From positions 3,720,001 to 3,784,000 of the forward strand of contig NC_013235.1 of NCBI RefSeq assembly GCF_000024365.1: a stretch of 64,000 nucleotides of DNA, given 5' to 3'. Origin of the DNA: Nakamurella multipartita DSM 44233 (GTDB lineage Bacteria; Actinomycetota; Actinomycetes; Mycobacteriales; Nakamurellaceae). The position numbers were made by a program, and so were the translations under genes. Shown here in pieces: positions 1 through 7,966 of the stretch. Under the pieces are notes generated by a model, which worked only from the letters and a program-made list of their open reading frames with translations, made no database searches and was not told where the DNA came from. The first letter of the stretch is position 1; the number at the start of each line of letters is the position of its first letter.

Positions 1-1219
1 CGATCACCGTGGTGTGCAGCGACTGGTACACCCCGTACCGGGGCTGGGCGATGTAGTCCTTGAACCGGCCCGGCATCGGCGCCCACAGCGCGTGCACCAC
101 GCCCATCGCCGCGTAACACTCGCGCACGCTGCCGACCAGGATGCGGACCGCGACCAGGTCGTGGATCTCGTCGAACTCGCGGCCGCGGGCCTTCATCTTC
201 TGGTAGATCGAGTAGTAGTGCTTGCCCCGGCCGACCACCTGGCCGGGGATCTTCGCGGCGGTGAGCTCGGCCTCCAACTGCTGGGTGACCGCCGCCAGGT
301 AGGTGTCCCGGGACGGGGCCCGGTCGGCCACCAGCCGCACGATCTCGTCGTAGCGCTTGGAATGCAGGATGGAGAACGCCAGGTCCTCCAGCTCCCACTT
401 GATGGTCGCCATGCCCAGCCGGTGGGCCAGCGGCGCCAGCACCTCCAGGGTCTCGCGGGCCTTGCGGGCCTGCTTGTCCGGCGGCAGGAACCGCATGGTG
501 CGCATGTTGTGCAGCCGGTCGGCCAGCTTGACCACCAGCACCCGCGGGTCCTCGGCCATCGCGATGATCATCTTGCGGATGGTCTCGGCCTCGGTCGCGT
601 CGCCGAAGCGGACCTTGTCCAGCTTGGTGACCCCGTCGACCAGGTGCGCGACCTCGTCGCCGAAGTCGGCGGTGACCTTCTCCAGGGTGTATTCGGTGTC
701 CTCCACCGTGTCGTGCAGCAGGGCGGCGACCAGCGTGGTGGTGTCCATGCCCAGGTCGGCCAGGATGGTGGCGACCGCCAGCGGGTGGGTGATGTACGGG
801 TCCCCGGAGCGGCGGAACTGGCCGGCGTGGGCCTGCTCGGCGACCTCGTAGGCCCGCTGCAACTCCTTCAGGTCGGCCTTGGGATGCAGGCTGCGGTGCA
901 CCGCGAACAGCGGCTCAAGCACGGTGCGGGTGGGCGACGCGGTCGGCCGCTGCCCGCTCATCCGGCGGGCGATGCGGGCCCGGACCCGTCGGGTGGCCGA
1001 AGGAATCGGTACCTCGGGGGCGAGATCGGCCTCGGCCGGCACGGTGCCGACGACGGCGGCGCCGGCCGGCGGGCGGGCCGGCGTGAGCGGCTCGGTCAGG
1101 GTGGCCAGGGGGCGGGCGGCGGCCTCACCGGTGGCGCCGGTGTGCGCAGATCCGGCGTCGGGCACCCCGGTGCTCGGGACGACGGCCTGCGTCGTGCGGC
1201 TGTCGGCGTCCGGACTCAT
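1..1219 (-). CDS. relA: RelA/SpoT-family (p)ppGpp synthetase/hydrolase, partial (C-terminal half outside window)
   Basis: This is the bifunctional stringent-response enzyme that makes and degrades (p)ppGpp. The first 406 residues are present; the gene runs off the left edge, so the TGS and ACT regions are not visible. A disordered N-terminus of about 100 residues is followed by the HD hydrolase domain (HDTVEDT; then [12 protein letters not shown]) and the start of the synthetase domain ([22 protein letters not shown]). The RxKD-type motif GRFKDYI is the form known from bifunctional Rel enzymes, whereas synthetase-only RelA carries an acidic version. The ATG at 1219 opens the frame. In many actinomycetes relA directly follows apt; here about 6 kb of other genes lie between them. 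Confidence 0.96.
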   Translation of the reverse strand, partial: MSPDADSRTTQAVVPSTGVPDAGSAHTGATGEAAARPLATLTEPLTPARPPAGAAVVGTVPAEADLAPEVPIPSATRRVRARIARRMSGQRPTASPTRTVLEPLFAVHRSLHPKADLKELQRAYEVAEQAHAGQFRRSGDPYITHPLAVATILADLGMDTTTLVAALLHDTVEDTEYTLEKVTADFGDEVAHLVDGVTKLDKVRFGDATEAETIRKMIIAMAEDPRVLVVKLADRLHNMRTMRFLPPDKQARKARETLEVLAPLAHRLGMATIKWELEDLAFSILHSKRYDEIVRLVADRAPSRDTYLAAVTQQLEAELTAAKIPGQVVGRGKHYYSIYQKMKARGREFDEIHDLVAVRILVGSVRECYAAMGVVHALWAPMPGRFKDYIAQPRYGVYQSLHTTVI

Positions 1220-1410
1220 GGCACCCCCCTTGCGGCGGTGAGGCTGTCGATGACCTGGTGGATGACCTCATGGATGACCTGGTCACTGAGCATAACGCCG
1301 GAGCCGGAGCGGACCTTCCGCCGCGGGCCGCCGCCGGCCGCGGGGGCCCGCGCCTTACCATCGCACTTCGGCCGTCCCGCTGGACGGTTTCGCGCAACGA
1401 GGAGGCAACC

Positions 1411-1620
1411 GTGAGCTCGAATGTGTACGGCGTGACGGAGATCGTCGGAACCTCGACCAACGGGATCGAGGACGCCATCGACAACGGCATCGCCCGCGCG
1501 TCGACGACGCTGCGGGGGCTCAACTGGTTCGAGGTGACCGAGGTCCGCGGCCACATCGCCGACGGGCAGGTGGCGCACTACCAGGTCGGCATGAAGGTCG
1601 GCTTCCGGATGGACGCCTGA
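1411..1620 (+). CDS. dodecin family flavin-binding protein
   Basis: A 69-residue protein that matches dodecin along its full length. Dodecins form hollow 12-mers that store or buffer flavins such as riboflavin, FMN or CoA-linked ligands. Family signatures are VTEIVGTS near the N-terminus, the NGIARAS helix, LNWFEVTEVRGHI with the flavin-stacking Trp, and the C-terminal VAHYQVGMKVGF strand. The GTG start is fixed by a strong GAGGAGG Shine-Dalgarno five bases upstream. An in-frame extension to an earlier start exists but has no family similarity. The gene diverges from relA with a gap of about 190 bases. Confidence 0.93.
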   Translation: MSSNVYGVTEIVGTSTNGIEDAIDNGIARASTTLRGLNWFEVTEVRGHIADGQVAHYQVGMKVGFRMDA

Positions 1621-1667
1621 ACCGGCGCGCGGGTCCCACTGTCGGACCCGCGTCCTACCCTGCTGCC

Positions 1668-2033
1668 ATGACGATGACCCTGGCTATGGTGACCACCGAT
1701 TCCACCGACCCCGGGCCGCTGGCGGCCTGGTGGGCCGAGCAGCTCGGCGGCACGATCGTGGCGGACAATGACGGCTTCTACTACATGGTGCAGGTGCCGG
1801 CCGGGCCGATGCTGGCCTTCCAGCAGGTCGAGGCGACCAGCCCCGGCAAGAACCGGCTGCACCTGGATCTGGTCTCCGCCGACCGGCCGGCCCAGGTCGA
1901 GCAGTTGGTGGCGGCCGGGGCCAGCAAGATCGCCGACCGCGACGGCGGCGGGTTCTGGTGGACGACCCTGGCCGATCCACAGGGCAACGAGTTCTGTGTG
2001 GCCGACAGCGGTGCCGACGGAACCGGCCACTAA
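1668..2033 (+). CDS. VOC (glyoxalase-like) superfamily protein
   Basis: A 121-residue single-module vicinal-oxygen-chelate protein. It shows the typical beta-alpha-beta-beta-beta arrangement: AMVTTDSTDPGPLAAWWAEQ at the start, a central HLDLVSAD strand, and the closing DPQGNEFCV motif typical of glyoxalase/bleomycin-resistance relatives. The family includes dioxygenases, isomerases and antibiotic-binding proteins, and the sequence does not identify the substrate. It lies 47 bases after dodecin in the same direction. Its stop overlaps that of the convergent phosphatase by two bases, so transcription of the pair meets here with no room for a separate terminator. Confidence 0.85.
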   Translation: MTMTLAMVTTDSTDPGPLAAWWAEQLGGTIVADNDGFYYMVQVPAGPMLAFQQVEATSPGKNRLHLDLVSADRPAQVEQLVAAGASKIADRDGGGFWWTTLADPQGNEFCVADSGADGTGH

Positions 2034-2782
2034 CGATCGAGCAGGCGGGCCCGGATCGCCTCCTGGACGTCCGGGCCCACGCCGATCGCCGCCAGGTAGC
2101 CGTCGAAGGAACCGAAGTTGCGCTCCACCGACGACCATCCGGCGTGCAGGAAGCTGGGGTCGACCCCGAGCAACGCGTCGTCGCTGTCGAAGTCGTCGCC
2201 GTACTTGACCCGCAGCCAGTCCCGCAGGCTGCCGATGGCGGCGTTACTGAGCAGGTACTCGGCCATGATCGAGTCCCGGTCGGCGCCCAGGATGCTCAGC
2301 AGGGTGGCGATGGTCCAGCCGGTGCGGTCCTTGCCGGCCGCACAGTGCACCAGCACGCTGCCGTCGGTGTCGGCCACCGCCCGCAGGATGGTGGCCACCG
2401 AGCGCTGAGCCGGTCCGAAGACCGGGATCGCCGCGTAGTAGCGACGGCTGCGCTCCAGCGGGGTGGCCGCGTCGGCGTGGTCGGCGGCCGCCGCGTGCAC
2501 CGGCATGGTGCCGTCCTCGGGGTGGAACGGGGTCACCGAGACCGAGATGGACGCGGGCACCCGGTCGCGCCCTTCCCGCTCGATCTCCAGCTCGCCGCGC
2601 AGGTCGAACACGTCGGTGACGCCCAGCTTGACCAGCGCCTCCTGCCCGGCCGGGTCCAGCCCCGACAGCACCGCGCAGCGGTACACCAGGCCGTGGCGGA
2701 CCGGTCCGTCCGGCGTCGGCGTGCCGCCGATGTCACGGAAGTTCCAGGTGCCGGACACGACGTCGGCGTGGGTCGGAATCAC
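2030..2782 (-). CDS. tyrosine-protein phosphatase (Y_phosphatase3, PtpB-like)
   Basis: A 250-residue protein of the dual-specificity/tyrosine phosphatase family related to mycobacterial PtpB. The CX5R active-site loop is HCAAGKDRTG (nucleophile Cys, phosphate-binding Arg). The N-terminus reads GTWNFRDIGG and is followed by FDLRGELEIE, a region typical of this family. The GTG start at 2782 has GAAAGG upstream. A much longer in-frame extension lacks homology and coding character. The substrate could be a phosphotyrosine protein or a phosphoinositide, and context does not decide. It converges on the VOC gene. Confidence 0.88.
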   Translation of the reverse strand: MIPTHADVVSGTWNFRDIGGTPTPDGPVRHGLVYRCAVLSGLDPAGQEALVKLGVTDVFDLRGELEIEREGRDRVPASISVSVTPFHPEDGTMPVHAAAADHADAATPLERSRRYYAAIPVFGPAQRSVATILRAVADTDGSVLVHCAAGKDRTGWTIATLLSILGADRDSIMAEYLLSNAAIGSLRDWLRVKYGDDFDSDDALLGVDPSFLHAGWSSVERNFGSFDGYLAAIGVGPDVQEAIRARLLDR

Positions 2783-3079
2783 AATCGGTCCTTTCGGTGG
2801 GGGGCGGGCCCAGCACCGATCATGCCCTGACCGATCTCCCTGCGGTGCCTGCCGGGTAGATGCCGGGTGGACGGCCGGCGTCCACGAGCCGTCGAACACG
2901 GCCCTGCCGACCTCGGCTCGAAGTTCCACCTTCTGAAGCGGGACCGCGGGCCCGACCGGGTAGCGGCCGAGTAGCGATGGCCTGCTGATCGGACGGGCGG
3001 CCCCAGCCGGGCCCGAGCCCATCCCGGTGATCGCGCCGGTTGACCGGATCCGCTCCGAAGTTTCGGCGCGCTGATCGCC

Positions 3080-3308
3080 ATGACGATCACGGCCGCCCTG
3101 TTCGGGCTCCCGCGGCACCACCGATGTCCTGGCCAACGTGCTGGCCTCGGAGTGCGACGGGTTCGGTCTGGCCGCCTTCCACTACTGGTTCGCGTGGATG
3201 AGCCCGCTCATCGTGCTGCACGGGCTCGCCGACTTCCCCACGCTGCTGGCCAGCAACTCCTTCGGCGACCCGGTGGTCGCCGCCACCTCGATCATGTACG
3301 TCGGCTAG
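3080..3308 (+). pseudogene. possible remnant of a membrane-protein gene
   Basis: The stretch 2783-3345 has no intact gene. Within it an ATG at 3080 opens MTITAALFGLP. A shift of one frame then gives a hydrophobic, protein-like run (TDVLANVLASEC, FHYWFAWMSPLIVLHGL, FGDPVVAATSIMYVG) ending in TAG at 3306-3308. Even after that stop the frame reads GLLTVRPLIRDRLRR. The pattern suggests a decayed integral-membrane gene with a frameshift and a nonsense codon. No family was recognised, and chance reading of GC-rich sequence cannot be excluded. Confidence 0.25.
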
Positions 3309-3345
3309 GGCCTGCTGACCGTCCGTCCCCTGATCCGGGACCGGC

Positions 3346-4227
3346 TCAGGCGTCCCGGCGAACCAGCGTCACGACCGCCCCGACCACGGCCAGCACCACC
3401 CAGCCAGTGAAGACCGCGAAGCCCTGCCACGGAGTCAGCACGTCACCGGTGGTGGTCAACGCGCTGAACGCGTTGCCGGCGTTCGACGGCAGGTATTTGA
3501 GCACCGCGCTCCAGTCCGACGGCAGCAGGGCGGTGGCCAGCGCCGGCAGGAACAGCACCGCGCCGATGGTGGTGCCGATCGCGGCGGCCGTGCCGCGCAG
3601 CATCACGCCCAGCGCCAGACCGATGACGCCCAGCCCGACCAGGTAGTAGGCGTGCCCGAAGAGGGTGCGCACCACCCCGTCGTCCGACCACGTCAAGGTC
3701 GCGGCGCCGGCCCGGTCCAGGACGGCCATCCCGGCGAAGAACACCGCGATCAGGCCGACGAGCGTCACCGGCAGCACGACCGCGACGAACGTCAGCAGCT
3801 TGCTCCACAGCACCGGCAGCCGGCGCGGGACGGCGGCGAAGGTGGTGCGGATCATTCCGGAGGCGAACTCACGGGCGCCGACCACCGAGCCGTAGACGGC
3901 CACCAGCAGCACCGCGACATTGGCCCCGGCCAGGACGGTGTTCATCGGGCCGCCACGGCCGGCCACCGCGGGCGGGCCGCCGGTGGGTGTGGTGATGTCG
4001 CCGCCGGCGGCCATCGCGGCCAACACCCCGAACCCGACGATGACCACCGCCAGGGCGGCCAGGGTGAACCAGGTCGAGCGCAGCGAGCGGGTCTTGATCC
4101 ACTCGGTGGACAGCACCCGCCCCAGGCTCGTCCGCTTCGCCGGGACCGCCTGCCGGTGATCCCCGGCAGGCGTGCGGGTGGTGGTGGACGTCGTGGTCGA
4201 CGCAGTGGTGGTCCCGGTGGTTGCCAT
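3346..4227 (-). CDS. ABC-2 type transporter permease
   Basis: A 293-residue integral-membrane protein with six predicted membrane segments. It starts with a Thr-rich cytoplasmic tail (about 15 Thr in the first 20 residues) and a motif typical of these permeases (LSTEWIKTRSLRSTWFTLAALA), then EFASGMIRTTFAAVPRR between the second and third segments. It forms the membrane channel of a drug or lipid-type exporter with the ATPase encoded immediately upstream; the ATPase stop and this start share one base (TGATG). The operon lies next to a two-component system on the same strand, so induction by membrane or antibiotic stress is likely but inferred. Confidence 0.88.
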   Translation of the reverse strand: MATTGTTTASTTTSTTTRTPAGDHRQAVPAKRTSLGRVLSTEWIKTRSLRSTWFTLAALAVVIVGFGVLAAMAAGGDITTPTGGPPAVAGRGGPMNTVLAGANVAVLLVAVYGSVVGAREFASGMIRTTFAAVPRRLPVLWSKLLTFVAVVLPVTLVGLIAVFFAGMAVLDRAGAATLTWSDDGVVRTLFGHAYYLVGLGVIGLALGVMLRGTAAAIGTTIGAVLFLPALATALLPSDWSAVLKYLPSNAGNAFSALTTTGDVLTPWQGFAVFTGWVVLAVVGAVVTLVRRDA

Positions 4228-5168
4228 CAGGCGGCCCTCCTCTCGGGTTGGGCGACCGAACCGTGGTAGCTGACGGTGTCGCGGGTCAGTTCCATGAACG
4301 CCTCCTCCAGGGAGGGGACGACGTCGACGAGCTCGTACAGGACGACCCCGTTCGCGGCGGCCAGAATGCCGACGTCACGCGCGGACGCGCCCTCGATCTC
4401 CAGCCGCTGCGGGTCGTCGGAGGTGATGGCCACCTCGGGCCCGGCGAGCAGGTCCCGCAACCGGGTCGCGTCCGGTGTGACGACCCGCACCCGGTGCTGC
4501 GAGGACTGCCTGATGAAGTCGGCCATCGGCAGGTCGACCATGATCCGGCCCTGCCCGATCACGATGAGATGCTCCGCGGTGAGCTGCATCTCGCTCATCA
4601 GGTGGGACGACACGAAAACGGTCCGGCCCTGCGCCGCGAGCTCCTTGAGCAGGTTGCGGATCCACAGGATGCCGTCCGGGTCGAGGCCGTTCACCGGCTC
4701 GTCGAGCATGATCGTCTGCGGGTCGCCGAGCAGCGAGCCGGCGATGCCGAGCCGCTGGCCCATGCCGAGGGAGAACCCGCCGGCCCGTTTGCGGGCCACG
4801 TCGGTGAGCCCGACCAGGTCGAGCACCTCGTCGACCCGGCGCCCGCCGACCCCGATCGTGGCGGCGAGGGCGAGCAGGTGGTTGCGGGCGGACCGACCCT
4901 TGTCGATCGCCTTGGCCTCGAGCAACGCACCCAGCTCGGACAGCGGGGCCGGGGCGTCGCGGAACAGGTGCCCGTTGACGGTGGCCGTCCCGGACGTCGG
5001 CTTGTCCAGACCGAGGATCGACCGCATGGTGGTCGACTTGCCCGCCCCGTTCGGGCCCAGGAACCCGGTCACCACACCGGGCCGGACGGTGAAGGAGACG
5101 TGGTCGACGGCCGTGACCGTCTTGTCCCCCGACCCGTACTTCTTGGTCAGCTCATGTACTTCGATCAT
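4227..5168 (-). CDS. ABC transporter ATP-binding protein (exporter type)
   Basis: A 313-residue ATPase of the CcmA/BcrA-like class that powers ABC-2 exporters. Visible motifs are Walker A GPNGAGKST (residues 38-46), the signature FSLGMGQ (132-138), Walker B IMLDEP (about 153-158) and the H-loop SSHLMSEM. The ATG at 5168 begins the family-typical MIEVHELTKKYG; an earlier in-frame ATG would add 41 low-quality residues reaching into an inverted repeat. It forms one unit with the downstream permease. The response regulator and kinase genes upstream are separated from it by 234 bases. Confidence 0.92.
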   Translation of the reverse strand: MIEVHELTKKYGSGDKTVTAVDHVSFTVRPGVVTGFLGPNGAGKSTTMRSILGLDKPTSGTATVNGHLFRDAPAPLSELGALLEAKAIDKGRSARNHLLALAATIGVGGRRVDEVLDLVGLTDVARKRAGGFSLGMGQRLGIAGSLLGDPQTIMLDEPVNGLDPDGILWIRNLLKELAAQGRTVFVSSHLMSEMQLTAEHLIVIGQGRIMVDLPMADFIRQSSQHRVRVVTPDATRLRDLLAGPEVAITSDDPQRLEIEGASARDVGILAAANGVVLYELVDVVPSLEEAFMELTRDTVSYHGSVAQPERRAA

Positions 5169-5280
5169 GCTGACCAGCCTTCCGCCGACCGGCCCGCCGC
5201 ACATCGTCCGGGCGCAGGCTCCTGGGATACCGCGGATGCAGCAGGGCCCGCTCCCGCGGGGTCTCCCCCACCCCCACTCG

Positions 5281-5356
5281 GAGTTGATCATGGCGTTGGC
5301 TGCCGCGGATTCGGCGTGTCGTCGGCGTGTCGCGCAGCGTTCGCCATGATCAACTC
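5281..5356. repeat. inverted repeat between regulator and ABC operon
   Basis: Fifteen-base perfect arms (5281-5295 GAGTTGATCATGGCG; 5342-5356 its reverse complement) enclose a 46-base spacer that itself contains short GGCGTGTCG-like direct repeats. One further base pair block follows if a single-base bulge is allowed. It lies in the 234-base gap between the response regulator and the ABC ATPase on the minus strand, so it may act as a terminator or attenuator between them, or be a dispersed palindromic element. Confidence 0.6.
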
Positions 5357-5402
5357 GAGGCGGGCGAGGTGGCGTCGGGGTGCGGCGCGGGGTCGGCCCG
5401 GC

Positions 5403-6074
5403 TCAGCGGGGCCGGACCAGGCCGGCGCGGTAGGCCAGGACGACGAGCTGGGCGCGGTCTCGGGCGCCGAGCTTGGTCATCGCCCGGTTGACGTGGGTCT
5501 TGGCGGTCAGCGGCGACAGGTAGAGCCGGGCGGCGATCTCGTCGTTGGACAGGCCCTGCGCGACCAGTCCGACGATCTCCCGCTCCCGCTCGGTCAGCAC
5601 GGACAGGTCCGGGCCGGCGGCCTCGTCCGGCGTGGCCGCCCCCGGTGCGGCCAGCGCCCGCTCGATCACCACCCGGGTCGCCCGCGGGGACAGTAGCGAC
5701 TCGCCGCGGGCGATCACCCGGATCGCGTCGAGCAGCTGGGTCGGCGAGGCGCCCTTGCCCAGGAAGCCGCTGGCCCCGGCCTGCAGCGCGGCCAGGATGT
5801 AGTCGTCCTGCTCGAACGTGGTCAGCACCAACACCTTGACCTGCGCCAGCGCCGGGTCCCCGGTGATCTGCGCGCACGCGGCGACCCCGTCCAGGCCGGG
5901 CATCCGCACGTCCATCAGCACGACGTCGGGCCGCAGGGCGCGGGCCTGCCGGACCGCGTCCGCGCCGTCGATGGCCTCCCCGGCGACGGCCAGGTCGTCG
6001 GCACTGTCGATCAGCGCGGCGAACCCGCCCCGGATCAACGCCTGGTCGTCGGCCAACAGGACCCGGACGGTCAC
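5403..6074 (-). CDS. NarL/LuxR-family response regulator
   Basis: A 223-residue two-component response regulator. The receiver domain starts VRVLLADDQ and carries the phosphoacceptor Asp55 (VVLMDVRMPG), with conserved Thr and Lys later (LVLTTFEQDD, FLGKGAS). The C-terminal LuxR helix-turn-helix spans about residues 155-215 (LTEREREIVGLVAQGLSNDEIA). The GTG start overlaps the kinase stop by four bases (GTGA). It probably controls the neighbouring ABC exporter, the usual arrangement for such kinase-regulator-ABC clusters; the target is inferred from position only. Confidence 0.93.
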   Translation of the reverse strand: MTVRVLLADDQALIRGGFAALIDSADDLAVAGEAIDGADAVRQARALRPDVVLMDVRMPGLDGVAACAQITGDPALAQVKVLVLTTFEQDDYILAALQAGASGFLGKGASPTQLLDAIRVIARGESLLSPRATRVVIERALAAPGAATPDEAAGPDLSVLTEREREIVGLVAQGLSNDEIAARLYLSPLTAKTHVNRAMTKLGARDRAQLVVLAYRAGLVRPR

Positions 6075-7279
6075 GACGGCACCGCCTCGACCGCCGGCCC
6101 GGTGACGGCCGGCCGGCCCGCGGCGGGCAGCTCCGCGCGGACGGTGAACCGGTCGCGGCCGGCCGGCCCGGCCCGGAGGCCGCCGCCGATGGCGGCGACC
6201 CGCTCGTACATGCCAGCCAGCCCCCGCCCGGAACCGGCGGCCCGGGAAAGGCCGGGCTCGACCGGGTTGTCCACCTCGACGACCAGCCCGGGCGGCCGGA
6301 AGGCAAACAGCAGGCGCGCAGTGCCGGCCCCGTGCTTGTGGGCGTTGGTCAGTGCCTCCTCGACGATCCGGTACGCGGTGACGTCGACCAACGGGCCCAG
6401 CGGAACGGGCGTTCCCTCCTGCCGGAAGACGATCTGCAGTCCGGTGCGGCGCAGCGACGCCACCAGCTGATCCAGCTCGGCCAGCCCGCGCGCTGGCTCC
6501 CGATCCGCCTCGTCGGAATCGGCACCGCGGAGCACGCCCAGCAGCGTGCCCATCTCGGTCAGCACCTGGGAGCTGGCCTCCCGGACGTGCCGCAGGGCCT
6601 CCGCGGCCCGCTCGGGATTCACCGGCAGCAGGTGTTCGGCGACCCCGGACTGCACGTTGATCACCGCGATCTGGTGGGCCACCACGTCGTGCAGCTCGCG
6701 GGCGATCCGCAGCCGTTCCTCGGTCACCCGGCGCTGCGCCTCCTCCTCACGGGACTCCTCGGCCACCCGGGCCCGCTCGCGCGCCTGGGCCAGGGCCAGT
6801 CGCTGTTGCCGCACTGAGATACCGACCACGGCCGACAGGACGCACCAGGTCGCAACGACGTAGGTCGTCGGCCGATCCCAGCGGTCGGCCGTGGCGAAAC
6901 CCTGGGCGAGCAGCAGCAGTCCGGCCGACCCCGCGGCCGCCAGCAGCGCCCGCGCCACCGGCCAGCGGGTCGCCACCGTGTACAGGGCGACGAGCAGCGG
7001 CAGCAGGGCCGGCGACGGGCCCTGCTGCAGCAGGATCACCGCGACACCCGCCGTCAGGGTGACCAGCCAGACCGGCACCGGCCAGCGCCGGCGGACCGTC
7101 AGGGCCAGGCAGGCGACGACCACCAGCACCTGGGACACCGCGGTCGGGGTGATCGGCGTTCCGGGGAGCACGTTCACCCGGCCGGCGAAGGCCGGCCCCA
7201 TGACCAGCAGCGCCAGCAACCCGTCCAGCAGGGTGGGGTGGGCGCGCAGCCAGCTGCCTGCCCTCGGCCACCACGTCAT
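6071..7279 (-). CDS. NarL-type sensor histidine kinase (HisKA_3)
   Basis: A 402-residue sensor kinase. About five or six membrane segments fill residues 18-160, with no extended extracellular sensor. A coiled region rich in Arg/Glu leads to the HisKA_3 phosphoacceptor box (ARELHDVVAHQ, His197) and a C-terminal HATPase domain (EEALTNAHKHG, GRGLAGMYERV). The ATG at 7279 gives the normal family length; longer in-frame reading adds unrelated residues. It overlaps the response regulator. Kinases that sense within the membrane beside ABC exporters often respond to envelope-active compounds; that role is inferred here. Confidence 0.91.
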   Translation of the reverse strand: MTWWPRAGSWLRAHPTLLDGLLALLVMGPAFAGRVNVLPGTPITPTAVSQVLVVVACLALTVRRRWPVPVWLVTLTAGVAVILLQQGPSPALLPLLVALYTVATRWPVARALLAAAGSAGLLLLAQGFATADRWDRPTTYVVATWCVLSAVVGISVRQQRLALAQARERARVAEESREEEAQRRVTEERLRIARELHDVVAHQIAVINVQSGVAEHLLPVNPERAAEALRHVREASSQVLTEMGTLLGVLRGADSDEADREPARGLAELDQLVASLRRTGLQIVFRQEGTPVPLGPLVDVTAYRIVEEALTNAHKHGAGTARLLFAFRPPGLVVEVDNPVEPGLSRAAGSGRGLAGMYERVAAIGGGLRAGPAGRDRFTVRAELPAAGRPAVTGPAVEAVPS

Positions 7280-7409
7280 GCCAGCGACTGTAGGGCGACG
7301 GCCGGGCCCGCGTCGTGCGCCCCGCGCAGGCACCGACTCTCGCCGTCTACCGCGTCCGCAGTACCCCGCGGCCGACGTGCCCCGGCCGGACCTCGTGTGG
7401 CTTTGCGGG

Positions 7410-7961
7410 TCACCAGCTCCGCAGCGCGGTGACCGGCAGGCCGGGCAACGCGGCCCGGCCGCCCAGGGCGAGCAGCTCGGCGGCCACGGCGACCCCGACC
7501 ACCTGCGCGCCGGCCCGGCGGAGCAGCCGGGTGGCCGCGGCCGCGGTGCCACCGGTGGCCAGCACGTCGTCGATCACCAGCACCCGGGCGCCCGGCGGCA
7601 CGTCGTCCGGGTGCAGGTCGAGCCGGGCGGTGCCGTATTCGAGGGCGTACTCCTCGGACAGGATCCGGCCGGGCAGCTTGCCGGGCTTGCGGATGGCCAG
7701 CACGCCGGTGCCGGCCACCATCGCGGCGGCCGCGCCGAGCAGGAACCCGCGAGAGTCCAGGCCGGCGATCAGCGTCGCCTCCGGGGCGGCGCCGGCCAGC
7801 GCGACGGCGACCGCCCGCAGCGCGGGCCCGTCGGCCAGCACCGGGGTCAGGTCCCGGAACAGCACCCCCGGTTGCGGGAAGTCGGGCTGGATCCGGACCA
7901 GCCGATCCAGCGCGGCACCGGCCGCGCGGAGCGCCGCCGGATCCGCGGAGTCGGCGGGCAC
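7410..7961 (-). CDS. apt: adenine phosphoribosyltransferase
   Basis: A 183-residue purine-salvage enzyme that converts adenine and PRPP to AMP and pyrophosphate in the cytoplasm. Family markers are PDFPQPGVLFRDLTP near residue 30, SRGFLLGAA, the KPGKLPG loop and the PRPP-binding motif VLVIDDVLATGGTA (127-140). The GTG start lies five bases after the secF stop, so the gene is probably translated from the yajC-secD-secF transcript. This secDF-apt order is conserved in actinomycetes, where relA normally follows directly. Confidence 0.94.
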   Translation of the reverse strand: MPADSADPAALRAAGAALDRLVRIQPDFPQPGVLFRDLTPVLADGPALRAVAVALAGAAPEATLIAGLDSRGFLLGAAAAMVAGTGVLAIRKPGKLPGRILSEEYALEYGTARLDLHPDDVPPGARVLVIDDVLATGGTAAAATRLLRRAGAQVVGVAVAAELLALGGRAALPGLPVTALRSW

Positions 7962-7966
7962 CCGGT

